A stretch of 48,668 nt of DNA. It comes from Maribacter sp. (GTDB lineage: Bacteria; Bacteroidota; Bacteroidia; Flavobacteriales; Flavobacteriaceae). The position numbers and the translations under genes were made by a program. Each line of letters begins with the position of its first letter. Position 1 is the stretch's first letter. A model generated the notes under the pieces. That model was not told where the DNA came from. It made no database searches and saw nothing but the letters and a program-made list of their open reading frames with translations. The DNA is taken from assembly GCA_024228355.1 (NCBI GenBank), contig JAAETN010000207.1:1-48668 (forward strand), in the 5' to 3' direction. Below, in pieces: positions 1-8,974 of this stretch.

Positions 1-1503
1 GAAGTTCCATTTGTTCAATTTTTTATCAAAACTGAAATAGCCCGCGGTAATACCTTCATCATACTCAAATACACCAGATTCCGTAGGATCAATTCCAGGT
101 TGGTTTCTATCAAACCCTTCTTGGTCAATACGACCCTCAGAGTTAATCTGGGCATATCTAATTCCTGTTTCAAATTTCGAGGAAGGGCCTAAAGGAGTAA
201 TAAAGTCGGCTTGTGCACTGAACAGATTAATGCGTTGCGTGGAATTTGTGGAAAAATCATTCTCATCGATCAGATTTTCATTGATATCAAAAAAATCAGT
301 ATACAGATTCTGGCCGCGCTCATAATCATAATACGTGTAATGGGAATTCATTGATATTTCAGCCCCCTTATTTTTTAACTTGTGTACAAAATCCAAATAA
401 AAAGAAGTATTTAATCGGTTCTCTTCAGAATCGTTCAGTGTTATAAAACTTGACTCAGCTATCCCATTGGTATCCGTAATAATAGTTTCTGTATCGTACA
501 TTCTAGCCACACTCGGATTCCATTGGTTCAAGGTAGAAATGGACAAGGAATTGCGGTCATCAAAGAAATAGTCGAAAAAGGCATTTAAATTATGCCGTTT
601 ACGTTTGCGAATGTAATCTTCCTTAGCGGTCCATGTAGATGATATTGAACCATCATCAATAAAATTTGTAACATCAGTATATTGGGTAAACCACTTTTCT
701 TGGTTAAAATTGTAGTTAGCTGAAAAGCTTGACTTGCCCCCTTTAAAAAAATGATCGGTTCCTAAGGTATGTTTTGGGAAAATCCCTTGGGTATAACGAT
801 TGAAGACAGCGCCATTATATCCGGAAATCAAATTTTTCTTCATTATGATGTTAATCAACATTCCATCCTCCGCGCTATACTTGGAAGGGGGATTGGTAAT
901 AACCTCTATAGATTCTACATTACTTGCCGTGGTCCCGGAAAGTAGATTAATCACATCGGCCCTCGGTAGATTTACCTTTCTGCCATTGATCATTATTCCA
1001 ATATCCTTGCTTCCATTTACCGAAAGCTCATTATTAATGACCACAACCCCCGGGGCTCTTTTCAATGCTTCCCATATATCGCCATCTGAAAAGGCAGTAT
1101 TCTCAATATTGAAGACAAGACGGTCAACTTTTCGCTCAACTCTTGGTTTTTGGGTAGATACAATTACCTCATCAAGAACTTGGGCGTAGTTCGAAATTGT
1201 AAGAGTCCCAATATCTGAATCAGCAATAACTGAAACGTTTAAAAAATCAGATTCATTTTCTAGATAACTGGCCTTTAGTAAATAATCGCCTGGAGGTATA
1301 TTGGTGATTTCAAAAATACCATTATCGTCTGTAGAGGAGCCATTGATCAAAATACTATCAACTGCACTCAACAACAATACATTGGCCAACCATATTGGCT
1401 CATGATCATTGCTTATGATTTTTCCTTGAATCTTATATTCCTGCGAAAATGATGAAGAGGTCAAAAAGGAAAGAACTAGTAAAAAAATTATCTGTTTACT
1501 CAC
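1..1503 (-). CDS. Outer membrane beta-barrel (TonB-dependent receptor-like) protein, 3' part missing
   Basis: The minus-strand frame is open from a GTG at 1503 to the left edge, giving 501 codons of the N-terminal part. It starts with a signal peptide (MSKQIIFLLVLSFL, then SFSQE), followed by a carboxypeptidase-regulatory-like beta-sandwich at about residues 22-100 (GDYLLKASY is typical of this fold). A plug-like domain follows at about 110-215 (VINNELSVNG, IMINGRKV), then aromatic-rich alternating strands of a beta barrel. This order is that of the Bacteroidota outer membrane beta-barrel family related to TonB-dependent receptors. Such proteins sit in the outer membrane, but the substrate cannot be told and no SusD partner is in view. 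GTG is preferred because the frame upstream has no ATG and the signal peptide begins there. The gene is divergent from lepA. I am sure of the family and unsure of the transport role. Confidence 0.85.
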   Translation of the reverse strand, partial: MSKQIIFLLVLSFLTSSSFSQEYKIQGKIISNDHEPIWLANVLLLSAVDSILINGSSTDDNGIFEITNIPPGDYLLKASYLENESDFLNVSVIADSDIGTLTISNYAQVLDEVIVSTQKPRVERKVDRLVFNIENTAFSDGDIWEALKRAPGVVVINNELSVNGSKDIGIMINGRKVNLPRADVINLLSGTTASNVESIEVITNPPSKYSAEDGMLINIIMKKNLISGYNGAVFNRYTQGIFPKHTLGTDHFFKGGKSSFSANYNFNQEKWFTQYTDVTNFIDDGSISSTWTAKEDYIRKRKRHNLNAFFDYFFDDRNSLSISTLNQWNPSVARMYDTETIITDTNGIAESSFITLNDSEENRLNTSFYLDFVHKLKNKGAEISMNSHYTYYDYERGQNLYTDFFDINENLIDENDFSTNSTQRINLFSAQADFITPLGPSSKFETGIRYAQINSEGRIDQEGFDRNQPGIDPTESGVFEYDEGITAGYFSFDKKLNKWNF

Positions 1504-1532
1504 AAGAACATTCGATTGGGGTGTGAACTTAA

Positions 1533-1540
1533 CAAAAATA
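1533..1540 (-). promoter_or_regulatory. Candidate -7 box for the outer membrane barrel gene
   Basis: The minus strand reads TATTTTTG, an exact match to the Bacteroidota -7 consensus TAnnTTTG, about 30 bases before the GTG start at 1503. A TTTG lies upstream but only 15 bases away, shorter than the usual -33 spacing, so the full promoter is uncertain. Confidence 0.35.
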
Positions 1541-1645
1541 AGTCGAATTATCCTACAAAAAAAATGAGCCCTATCAATTCTATTCTAGAAAGGTATTCCC
1601 GGTTTTTAAATCCAATTCACAAAACAACCACGGTTTATTTTGCAC

Positions 1646-1653
1646 TATATTTG
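1646..1653 (+). promoter_or_regulatory. Candidate -7 box for lepA
   Basis: The sequence TATATTTG matches the Bacteroidota -7 consensus TAnnTTTG exactly and is followed by GCAC, a common initiation context in this group. It lies 73 bases before the lepA start. No TTG is found at the usual -33 spacing, so this rests on the -7 box alone. Confidence 0.4.
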
Positions 1654-1726
1654 CACTTCTGAAAGAAAGCGGTCTATTTCAACAGAATTGAGGCCCCGGA
1701 TAATTTGAATATAATACAAATAGTAG

Positions 1727-3523
1727 TTGAAGAAAATACGAAACTTTTGCATTATCGCACATATTGACCATGGCAAAAGTACCTTGGCAGATAGGCTGTT
1801 GGATTTTACTGGTTCTGTAACGGAACGCGAAAAGAAAGAACAGCTTCTAGATACAATGGATCTTGAGCGTGAACGTGGCATTACCATAAAAAGTCATGCC
1901 GTTCAAATGGAATATACCTACAAGGGTGAAGAATATATATTGAACTTGATAGATACGCCAGGTCATGTTGACTTTTCATATGAGGTGTCCCGTTCTATTG
2001 CGGCTTGTGAAGGTGCCCTTTTAGTAGTAGATGCGGCACAAAGTATACAGGCCCAGACCATAAGTAATCTGTATTTGGCACTTGAGAATGATCTTGAGAT
2101 TATTCCCGTTTTGAACAAGGTAGATCTGCCCAGTGCCAATCCTGAGGAAGTGACTGATGATATTGTGGATCTTTTAGGCTGCGACGCAGAAGAGGTTATA
2201 CCTGCTAGTGCCAAGACCGGCATAGGGATCGGGAATATCCTTGAAGCTATTATTGAGCGCATCCCTGCCCCAACGGGTAATGCCGATGAACCGCTCCAAG
2301 CTTTGGTCTTTGATTCTGTTTATAATCCTTTTAGAGGGGTAGAAACCTATTTTAGGGTCATCAATGGTGAAATCAGGAAAGGTCAAAAAATTAAATTTGT
2401 CGCCACTGATAAGAGTTATTTCGCGGATGAGGTAGGTACTTTAAAATTGACACAACACCCCAAACAAGTTATTAAAACAGGGGATGTGGGTTATTTGATA
2501 ACAGGAATAAAAGATGCCCGGGAGGTAAAGGTCGGTGATACCATTACAGATTCAGCCAATCCAACCAAAAACCCCATAGAAGGCTTCGAAGATGTGAAGC
2601 CGATGGTTTTTGCTGGTATATATCCCGTAGATACAGAGGATTTTGAAGAGCTACGTTCCTCTATGGAAAAACTACAACTTAATGATGCCTCCTTGGTTTT
2701 TGCTCCCGAAAGTAGTGCCGCTCTTGGCTTTGGTTTTCGTTGTGGTTTTTTAGGTATGCTACATATGGAAATTATACAAGAACGATTGGAGCGCGAATTT
2801 GATATGACCGTGATTACCACGGTACCAAACGTAAGTTACCATGCCTTTACGAGAAAGAACCCGGAGGTTCCTTTAATCGTTAATAACCCCTCTGATCTTC
2901 CTGATCCATCAACTATAGACCGCGTTGAGGAACCTTATATAAAAGCGACCATAATCACCAAGGCCGATTTTGTTGGGAATGTGATGTCGCTTTGTATAGA
3001 AAAAAGAGGATTGATTACGAATCAGACCTATTTAACTACTGAAAGAGTTGAGTTGAATTTTGATATGCCCTTGGCAGAAATTGTTTTTGATTTTTACGAC
3101 AGGTTGAAAACTGTTTCAAAAGGTTATGCTTCCTTTGATTATACGCCAATAGGATTGCGTACCTCTAAACTGGTACGAGTCGACATTTTATTGAATTCAC
3201 AACCCGTAGATGCTCTTTCCGCGCTAATACATGCAGATAATGCCGCCAACATAGGCAAGAAAATGTGTCAAAAGTTACGAGAGCTTATTCCAAGACAACA
3301 GTTTGATATTCCGATACAGGCAGCAATAGGCGCTAAGATAATTTCCCGGGAAACCATTAAGGCACTACGTAAAGATGTTACCGCCAAATGTTATGGCGGT
3401 GATATTTCACGTAAACGTAAACTTTTGGAAAAGCAGAAAAAAGGCAAAAAACGAATGCGACAGGTAGGGAATGTAGAAATCCCCCAGCAGGCTTTTATGG
3501 CCGTGCTAAAGTTAAATGATTAA
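1727..3523 (+). CDS. lepA: Elongation factor 4 (LepA), ribosome back-translocase GTPase
   Basis: This 598-residue protein is full length for LepA/EF4, a translational GTPase that remodels stalled or mistranslocated ribosomes. The GTPase motifs are all present: the P-loop AHIDHGKST at residues 11-19, RGITI at 50-54, DTPGH at 76-80, NKVD at 130-133 and an SAK motif near 160. The EF-G-like domains and the lysine-rich LepA C-terminal domain follow ([14 protein letters not shown]). The start is TTG: two in-frame TAG stops lie directly before it (1721-1726), and the N-terminus [17 protein letters not shown] aligns with the normal LepA beginning. The gene stands alone, divergent from the barrel gene and convergent with the antiporter gene only 15 bases downstream. 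The identification is secure. Confidence 0.98.
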   Translation: MKKIRNFCIIAHIDHGKSTLADRLLDFTGSVTEREKKEQLLDTMDLERERGITIKSHAVQMEYTYKGEEYILNLIDTPGHVDFSYEVSRSIAACEGALLVVDAAQSIQAQTISNLYLALENDLEIIPVLNKVDLPSANPEEVTDDIVDLLGCDAEEVIPASAKTGIGIGNILEAIIERIPAPTGNADEPLQALVFDSVYNPFRGVETYFRVINGEIRKGQKIKFVATDKSYFADEVGTLKLTQHPKQVIKTGDVGYLITGIKDAREVKVGDTITDSANPTKNPIEGFEDVKPMVFAGIYPVDTEDFEELRSSMEKLQLNDASLVFAPESSAALGFGFRCGFLGMLHMEIIQERLEREFDMTVITTVPNVSYHAFTRKNPEVPLIVNNPSDLPDPSTIDRVEEPYIKATIITKADFVGNVMSLCIEKRGLITNQTYLTTERVELNFDMPLAEIVFDFYDRLKTVSKGYASFDYTPIGLRTSKLVRVDILLNSQPVDALSALIHADNAANIGKKMCQKLRELIPRQQFDIPIQAAIGAKIISRETIKALRKDVTAKCYGGDISRKRKLLEKQKKGKKRMRQVGNVEIPQQAFMAVLKLND

Positions 3524-3538
3524 TCGCATTGATATTTG

Positions 3539-5392
3539 TTAACCATTTTCATGTCCATTTTTTTTCGCGATATCGAAAGGTTTCCCAAGATAAACTAATC
3601 TATACCCTTCTTTTATTTCTTTGAATTCCTTACTGTAAGACGACATAATCTTTAGATCGCCATCATGGGTCTTTAAGAATATGGGGATAATGTCTTCGTC
3701 ATTTTTTGTAATCTCAATTAGACTGTCATAATGGGATTGATCGTTGAGTTCAATCTCATGGACTTCAGGGTATTTTCTTGTAGCCTCTACCAATTTAATA
3801 AAGTCATCAGTATGTGAGAACAAACCTTCTCTTGGGTTATTTTCTGGGTCATTCATCTCTTCTGGTGTGACCAAACGAAATGATCCATTTTCCCCAAATT
3901 GATTTTGGAATTTATTAATGGCGTAACTATTTATTTCTGGGTTTCCGGTTAATGCCATTAAGTAACCAATATCATTTAATTCAATATTGTCAGTCAACGT
4001 TTCCGAATAAATATTAGCAGAAAGTGCTTCCAAACCCAACCGCTTTGCTTTATTGATGTTGAATTCATTGTTATCAATCAACACAACATGTCTTTTGTTT
4101 TTGAATAAATACTCAGCAATTAGTCGAGAGAACCGGGAAGCGCCAATAATCAATATTCCCTCGGAATTTCGTAGATAAACCCCAACTATCTTAGCAAAAT
4201 ATCTTGCCGTTGTAGCATTCAATATCACCGTTCCCAAAACAATCATGAATACCAGTGGGGTAATATAGTTAGCGCCAACAACACCGTCGCTTGCCAGCTT
4301 CAGGCCGAACAATGATGCAATACCAGCAGCTACGATACCTCTTGGGCCGACCCAACTAATAAAAAGCTTTTCATTGAGTTTTAATTTCGAATTCCTTGTG
4401 CTAAGAAAAACCCCTAATGGTCTAATGAGGAAAACCACTATCGCGAAAAGTATTGCTGTATTCCAATTGTAGATCAACAAAAGATCTTCCATATTGATGT
4501 TTGCAGCGAGTAGAATAAAAAGTATGGATATGAGAAGCACACTAAGTGATTCCTTAAAATAAAGAAGCTCTTTCAAATAGTCTGAGTTGAAATTCCCCAT
4601 TACCAACCCCATGACTACAACAGCTAGAAGTCCGGATTCATGGGCAAAACTATCTGACAAAACAAAGACGCCTAACACCAAAGCTAGCGAAAGTACATTC
4701 AATAGGTAATGTGGAATCCAGTTCTTGTTGATGGCGAAATTCAAGGCATGGGCAAAAGTGAATCCGAAGGTAATCCCGAACAATACAATTTTGCCAAATT
4801 CAATCAAGGCGGTCAACGTAAATTCACCACCCGCTTCAACGCTTATAAATTCAAAAACCAGTACCGCAACCAAGGCCCCTATAGGGTCTATTAATATCCC
4901 TTCCCACTTTAATACCGCAGAAACATCTTGCTTTAATGGAATATTCCTTAAAATCGGAGTTATCACTGTTGGTCCCGTAACAATAATCAACGCAGCAAAC
5001 AAAAAAGATATTGGCCAGCTTAAATAAAAGATATAATGAGCAGCAACGGCTCCGCAAAAGAAAGTTACAATAGACCCCAAGGTAATAAGCTTGGTAATAA
5101 CAGGGCCAACATTCTTTACTTCGCTCATTTTTAAGGTAAGGCCACCCTCAAAAAGAATAATACTAATGGCCAATGAAACAAAGTGAAAAAGGCTTTCTCC
5201 CGGAAACAAGCCTTCTTTGCCGTTCCAGATCGGCTCAATCCATTTGGTACCATCCTCTGATAAGTACTCTGCGGCAATTGGCCCTACTAGCAAACCTATT
5301 AAGATCAAAGGTAATATCGCAGGTATTTTGAACTTCCATGCAAACCACTGTGCAATTATTCCCAATATGATAATTCCGGCCAATTCTAGCAT
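3539..5392 (-). CDS. Cation/proton antiporter (NhaP/CPA type) with C-terminal TrkA-N domain
   Basis: The 617-residue protein has about 12 hydrophobic segments over its first 390 residues, opening with MLELAGIIILGIIAQWFAWK and including VTGPTVITPILR, typical of the Na+/H+ exchanger domain. A cytosolic Rossmann fold of the TrkA-N type follows (ILIIGASRFSRLIAEYLF, then VVLIDNN), and a further C-terminal regulatory region. Family knowledge suggests sodium or potassium efflux against protons at the inner membrane, gated by a nucleotide. The gene lies 173 bases downstream of the SulP gene on the same strand, so the two could be co-transcribed; an antiporter beside an anion transporter would suit pH or ion homeostasis, but this is inference. 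The ion specificity cannot be read from the sequence. Confidence 0.9.
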   Translation of the reverse strand: MLELAGIIILGIIAQWFAWKFKIPAILPLILIGLLVGPIAAEYLSEDGTKWIEPIWNGKEGLFPGESLFHFVSLAISIILFEGGLTLKMSEVKNVGPVITKLITLGSIVTFFCGAVAAHYIFYLSWPISFLFAALIIVTGPTVITPILRNIPLKQDVSAVLKWEGILIDPIGALVAVLVFEFISVEAGGEFTLTALIEFGKIVLFGITFGFTFAHALNFAINKNWIPHYLLNVLSLALVLGVFVLSDSFAHESGLLAVVVMGLVMGNFNSDYLKELLYFKESLSVLLISILFILLAANINMEDLLLIYNWNTAILFAIVVFLIRPLGVFLSTRNSKLKLNEKLFISWVGPRGIVAAGIASLFGLKLASDGVVGANYITPLVFMIVLGTVILNATTARYFAKIVGVYLRNSEGILIIGASRFSRLIAEYLFKNKRHVVLIDNNEFNINKAKRLGLEALSANIYSETLTDNIELNDIGYLMALTGNPEINSYAINKFQNQFGENGSFRLVTPEEMNDPENNPREGLFSHTDDFIKLVEATRKYPEVHEIELNDQSHYDSLIEITKNDEDIIPIFLKTHDGDLKIMSSYSKEFKEIKEGYRLVYLGKPFDIAKKNGHENG

Positions 5393-5565
5393 CTCTGTCT
5401 TGTTTTATGATCAATATAAACGTACAAATCATTTACCCATTTCTTGTTAACAAATAAAAAAATAAAAGACAAACATCAGAAAAATCAGCCTCCTTATTCA
5501 CGCTCCAGAATTAGTGGTCCTTAGTTCGTGATCGGCATTCAATTTCTGGTGCGATTTCTTATAGT

Positions 5566-7812
5566 TTATTTAGGTAATTCAGGAGTTGACTTAAGGTTCA
5601 TATGTTTTAATAAGTTAGATGAAAAGTCGAGCATGTTGCGAACCTCATCCGTTCGGGCAATATGGATGTACTTAAAAATCATTAAGGCTTCCCCGTTACT
5701 TTCAATGTGGTGAATCTCATTTTCTTCTAAATAATGGATAAGGTCATCAGTAAAAAAGGCCCGTATAGCATTCTCGTCTTCTCCGCTCAAATGAAATTTC
5801 CCCGAAAAGCCCGCATATTTCACAAAATTAATATCCCCTCTTGCGCCAGAAAAAGCTTTCATTCGATCAAAAATTTTATTAAAAAGCCCTTCCTTATCAA
5901 TTATAAATTGTGGTATAGGAGATGGTAACCTCACTATTTGTACCGTAGTTTGATATACTTCCAATGCCAGCAACGCACCTTCATCAAATACAATATCGGC
6001 AATTTCCCATCGCGCATTATTTTCTACATCAATTCCCTGTAAAGAATTGCTCTTCATTTCGATTGGACGTGAATCGAAGAAATGGAAATTCCTCAGATAG
6101 GAAGTGTTCCAATCAACTTCGCGATCGAAAGACCAGCCATTGGCTATGGCCAATTTTTGTAAACGTATTTGCCGCTTCGAAATCCTTTTTTTCACTCGCC
6201 CTGTGATAATCTTTAAAGCTCGGTTATGACTTGTTGACGCAACATGGTTGTCTAACCCAATAAGTTGTACATTTCCCCCTTTGTTATCATGTATGCGCTT
6301 AAATTCTATCATATTTTCCATTATCGATAAGTCAACCATACGGGTTTGTGACATATCGAGACGTATGTTCGATCCAATTGGGATATCCTGGAGTAATTTA
6401 TCTATTTTCAATGCGGATAAAAAGTTTGCAATTCCTTTTATCTTAACGTCGTAAGTGCCGTTTTCTAACTGGTAAACCTTCGATCCTGATTTAAAAATCA
6501 TTTTGAAAAAATTCATGAATCCTACTTTAGCCAATAGCATGTGTAATACTAGTGTCACAAGAATCCCGCCCAAGATTCCATAAAGTAGATCCGTAAACAG
6601 TGTAATTATGAGTGTGGAAATTAAGAACAATAACTGTTCTACGCCCTGATCGTAGGCCTGCTTGAATACCATTGGTGAGGCCAATTTGAAACCTGTGTGC
6701 ACTAGAATTGCCGCCAATGCCGCCAAAGGAACACTTCTTAATACGGGCGCCAAAATGAGGACAAAAAGAATAAGAAAGATCCCATGGTAGAAATTAGACC
6801 ATCTGGTCCTTGCATTGCTATTTACGTTTACAGTACTTCGTACAATCACCGTTATGATTGGAAGTCCGCCCAAGGCTCCGGAAACCATTGTACTAAGGCC
6901 TACCCCCACTAGGTCTTTGTTTAGATTGGTGGTGCGCCTGTAGGGGTCTAACTTATCAACTGCACGAGCACTGGCTAATGTTTCTACAGACGCAATCATG
7001 GTAATGGACAATACTGTGAGCCAAAAAGCTGAAGTCCCTATCATGCCGAAGTCAGGATGCATAATACTGTCAAGAGGATTATCCGGTATTTCAATTAGTA
7101 ATTCAGGGCCAATATCGTAGGCATTTCCCAGAATTGAAATAGTATGCTCGTTGAAAAAGTCAAATCCGAAAACTACTGGCAAAGACAAAAGCAACACCCA
7201 CATAGGGGCAGGGATTATTTGTACAATCTTATAGTTTATTTTTTTATAAAAAACAAGAGTCAAAATACCAATTAAGGCAACAAAAAAAACGAAGGGGTTA
7301 GCCTCTGGGAGTTTGTAAAAAATATCGAGAAGTGTACCAATAGTATTGTTTGCATTCGAAGTGGTACCAAGAGCATAGTGCGCTTGTTTTGCAAATATTA
7401 TTACTCCAATTGCAGCTAAAATTCCGTGTAATACAGAAGAAGGCAATAGCTTGGCAAAACGCCCCATTTTAAGAAACCCTAATATAATTTGTATAGCCCC
7501 CGATACCACTATTGCTGCTAAGACGTAGTTGATGTTCCCATCTAGTGCTACAAGGCCTCCAAGGATCACTGCAATTAATCCGGCCGCTGGGCCGTTGATT
7601 GCTAAATGACCCCCCCTAAAGAATGTTGTTACAACACCCCCTATAATTGCGGAAAGTATACCGGCCATGGGCGCTACTTCTGATGCAACAGCAATTCCCA
7701 AAGCCAGGGGTAAGGCAACCAACGATACGCTTAACGCAGCCGTAAGATCGTTGCGCCAATTTTCTTTTATGCCTTTAATTCCCTTGGCGGGGAGAGGATT
7801 GGTTATATTCAT
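5566..7812 (-). CDS. SulP family inorganic anion transporter with STAS domain and long C-terminal extension
   Basis: The N-terminal 400 or so residues are the SulP/SLC26 membrane domain (LTAALSVSLVALPLALGIA, INGPAAGLIAVILGG, SILTMIASVETLASARAVD-like core), with about 12 membrane segments. A STAS domain follows at about 440-550 (NIRLDMSQTRMVDLSIMENM). The remaining 190 residues are not part of a normal SulP protein. They contain YQTTVQIVRLPSPIPQF, FVKYAGFSGKFHLSGEDE and IRAFFTDDLIHYLEENEI, resembling a soluble domain that I remember from DUF3137-like bacterial proteins. SulP proteins move sulfate, bicarbonate or related anions; the substrate here is unknown. At 748 residues the protein is longer than typical SulP members (about 500-600). 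It is upstream of the antiporter gene on the same strand. Confidence 0.9.
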   Translation of the reverse strand: MNITNPLPAKGIKGIKENWRNDLTAALSVSLVALPLALGIAVASEVAPMAGILSAIIGGVVTTFFRGGHLAINGPAAGLIAVILGGLVALDGNINYVLAAIVVSGAIQIILGFLKMGRFAKLLPSSVLHGILAAIGVIIFAKQAHYALGTTSNANNTIGTLLDIFYKLPEANPFVFFVALIGILTLVFYKKINYKIVQIIPAPMWVLLLSLPVVFGFDFFNEHTISILGNAYDIGPELLIEIPDNPLDSIMHPDFGMIGTSAFWLTVLSITMIASVETLASARAVDKLDPYRRTTNLNKDLVGVGLSTMVSGALGGLPIITVIVRSTVNVNSNARTRWSNFYHGIFLILFVLILAPVLRSVPLAALAAILVHTGFKLASPMVFKQAYDQGVEQLLFLISTLIITLFTDLLYGILGGILVTLVLHMLLAKVGFMNFFKMIFKSGSKVYQLENGTYDVKIKGIANFLSALKIDKLLQDIPIGSNIRLDMSQTRMVDLSIMENMIEFKRIHDNKGGNVQLIGLDNHVASTSHNRALKIITGRVKKRISKRQIRLQKLAIANGWSFDREVDWNTSYLRNFHFFDSRPIEMKSNSLQGIDVENNARWEIADIVFDEGALLALEVYQTTVQIVRLPSPIPQFIIDKEGLFNKIFDRMKAFSGARGDINFVKYAGFSGKFHLSGEDENAIRAFFTDDLIHYLEENEIHHIESNGEALMIFKYIHIARTDEVRNMLDFSSNLLKHMNLKSTPELPK

Positions 7813-8013
7813 GGTTTATAATAAATCAATAAAGGGCTTAATATACGTTTTTTATAAAAAAACGAAATCCTTAAAAGAGGGGTTTAAATAAGCGATCAAC
7901 TTCGAAAGTTGCTAGAACAAGATCAAAATGGTCAATGATTTGTTAAAATACGAGGGCAAATCTAGTTATCGGCTTCGCTTTTCTTAATTTGCAACTTCTT
8001 TATCATTATCTGA

Positions 8014-8874
8014 ATGACCCTATACCCCATTGAGACCGGTAATTTTAAATTAGATGGCGGCGCCATGTTCGGAGTGGTCCCAAAATCAATTTGGAATAGG
8101 ACCAATCCAGCCGACAGCAATAATATGATCGATATGGCCGCACGTTGCCTTCTTATTGAAGATGGTGCTCGTCTTATCTTGATTGATACCGGCATGGGCA
8201 ATAAACAATCTGATAAATTCTTTGGATATTATTACCAGTGGGGCAATCATACCTTGGACGGGTCGCTCCAAAAACTAGGTTTTAATCGCGATGATATTAC
8301 CGATGTATTCATGACCCATCTTCATTTTGACCACTGCGGTGGAAGCATTCAATGGAACAAAGGCCGTACAGGGTATGAACCAGCATTTAAAAATGCCCAT
8401 TTTTGGACCAATGAAGCCCATTGGCAATGGGCGATAAAGCCCAATTTGCGCGAAAGACCTTCTTTCTTGAAGGAAAACTTGCTTCCGATGCAAGAAAGTG
8501 GCCAATTGAAGTTCATTAAAAAGGGCCAAAATTCCTTTTTAGAAAAATCAGAGTTAGGGTTTGGTATTCTTTTTGTAGACGGTCATACGGATAAACAAAT
8601 GTTGCCACATATAAATTACAAAGGAAAGACCTTGGTTTTTACAGCCGATTTGGTCCCAACCACTGGACATATTCCCGTACCTTATATAATGGGCTACGAC
8701 ACACGACCTCTACTGAGTATTGGGGAAAAACAATTATTCATGAATGATGCCGTTGCAAATGATTATTTTCTGTTTTTGGAACATGATGCCCATAACGAGA
8801 TTTGTACACTTAAAAATACTAATAAGGGAGTGCGATTGGACAAAACCCACACCTTTGATGAGATATTTAATTAA
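8014..8874 (+). CDS. MBL-fold metallo-hydrolase (lactonase-like)
   Basis: The 286-residue protein carries the metallo-beta-lactamase motif HLHFDH at residues 102-107, preceded by the strand ILIDTGMG at 56-63. Later motifs fit the other metal ligands: GHTDKQM near 193, TADLVPTTGH near 215, and the C-terminal EHDAHN. There is no signal peptide, so it is probably cytosolic. The overall order resembles YtnP-like and N-acyl-homoserine-lactone lactonase-type enzymes, but MBL proteins have diverse substrates and the true one is not determined. The gene is divergent from the SulP gene across a 201-base spacer and is followed by 100 bases before the subtilase gene, so it is probably its own unit. Confidence 0.88.
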   Translation: MTLYPIETGNFKLDGGAMFGVVPKSIWNRTNPADSNNMIDMAARCLLIEDGARLILIDTGMGNKQSDKFFGYYYQWGNHTLDGSLQKLGFNRDDITDVFMTHLHFDHCGGSIQWNKGRTGYEPAFKNAHFWTNEAHWQWAIKPNLRERPSFLKENLLPMQESGQLKFIKKGQNSFLEKSELGFGILFVDGHTDKQMLPHINYKGKTLVFTADLVPTTGHIPVPYIMGYDTRPLLSIGEKQLFMNDAVANDYFLFLEHDAHNEICTLKNTNKGVRLDKTHTFDEIFN

Positions 8875-8974
8875 AATGATTTGATGAAGAATTCCGCATT
8901 TCTAAAAGAAAAAGATGTAGGCAAGGGTATTAAATCATTCAATAATAAAGCACACTAACTTAATTTTTTTATAA

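Noticed and set aside
800-1189. 129-residue plus-strand frame inside the barrel gene.
   Set aside because: It lies opposite a clear outer membrane protein and has no family motifs.
7846-7864. Inverted repeat CGTTTTTT-ATA-AAAAAACG upstream of the SulP gene.
   Set aside because: Mostly a run of A and T, so the symmetry is probably chance; an operator cannot be supported.
8884-8958. Frame of 24 codons before the subtilase gene (MKNSAFLKEKD...).
   Set aside because: Too short to separate from chance, and no feature supports translation.
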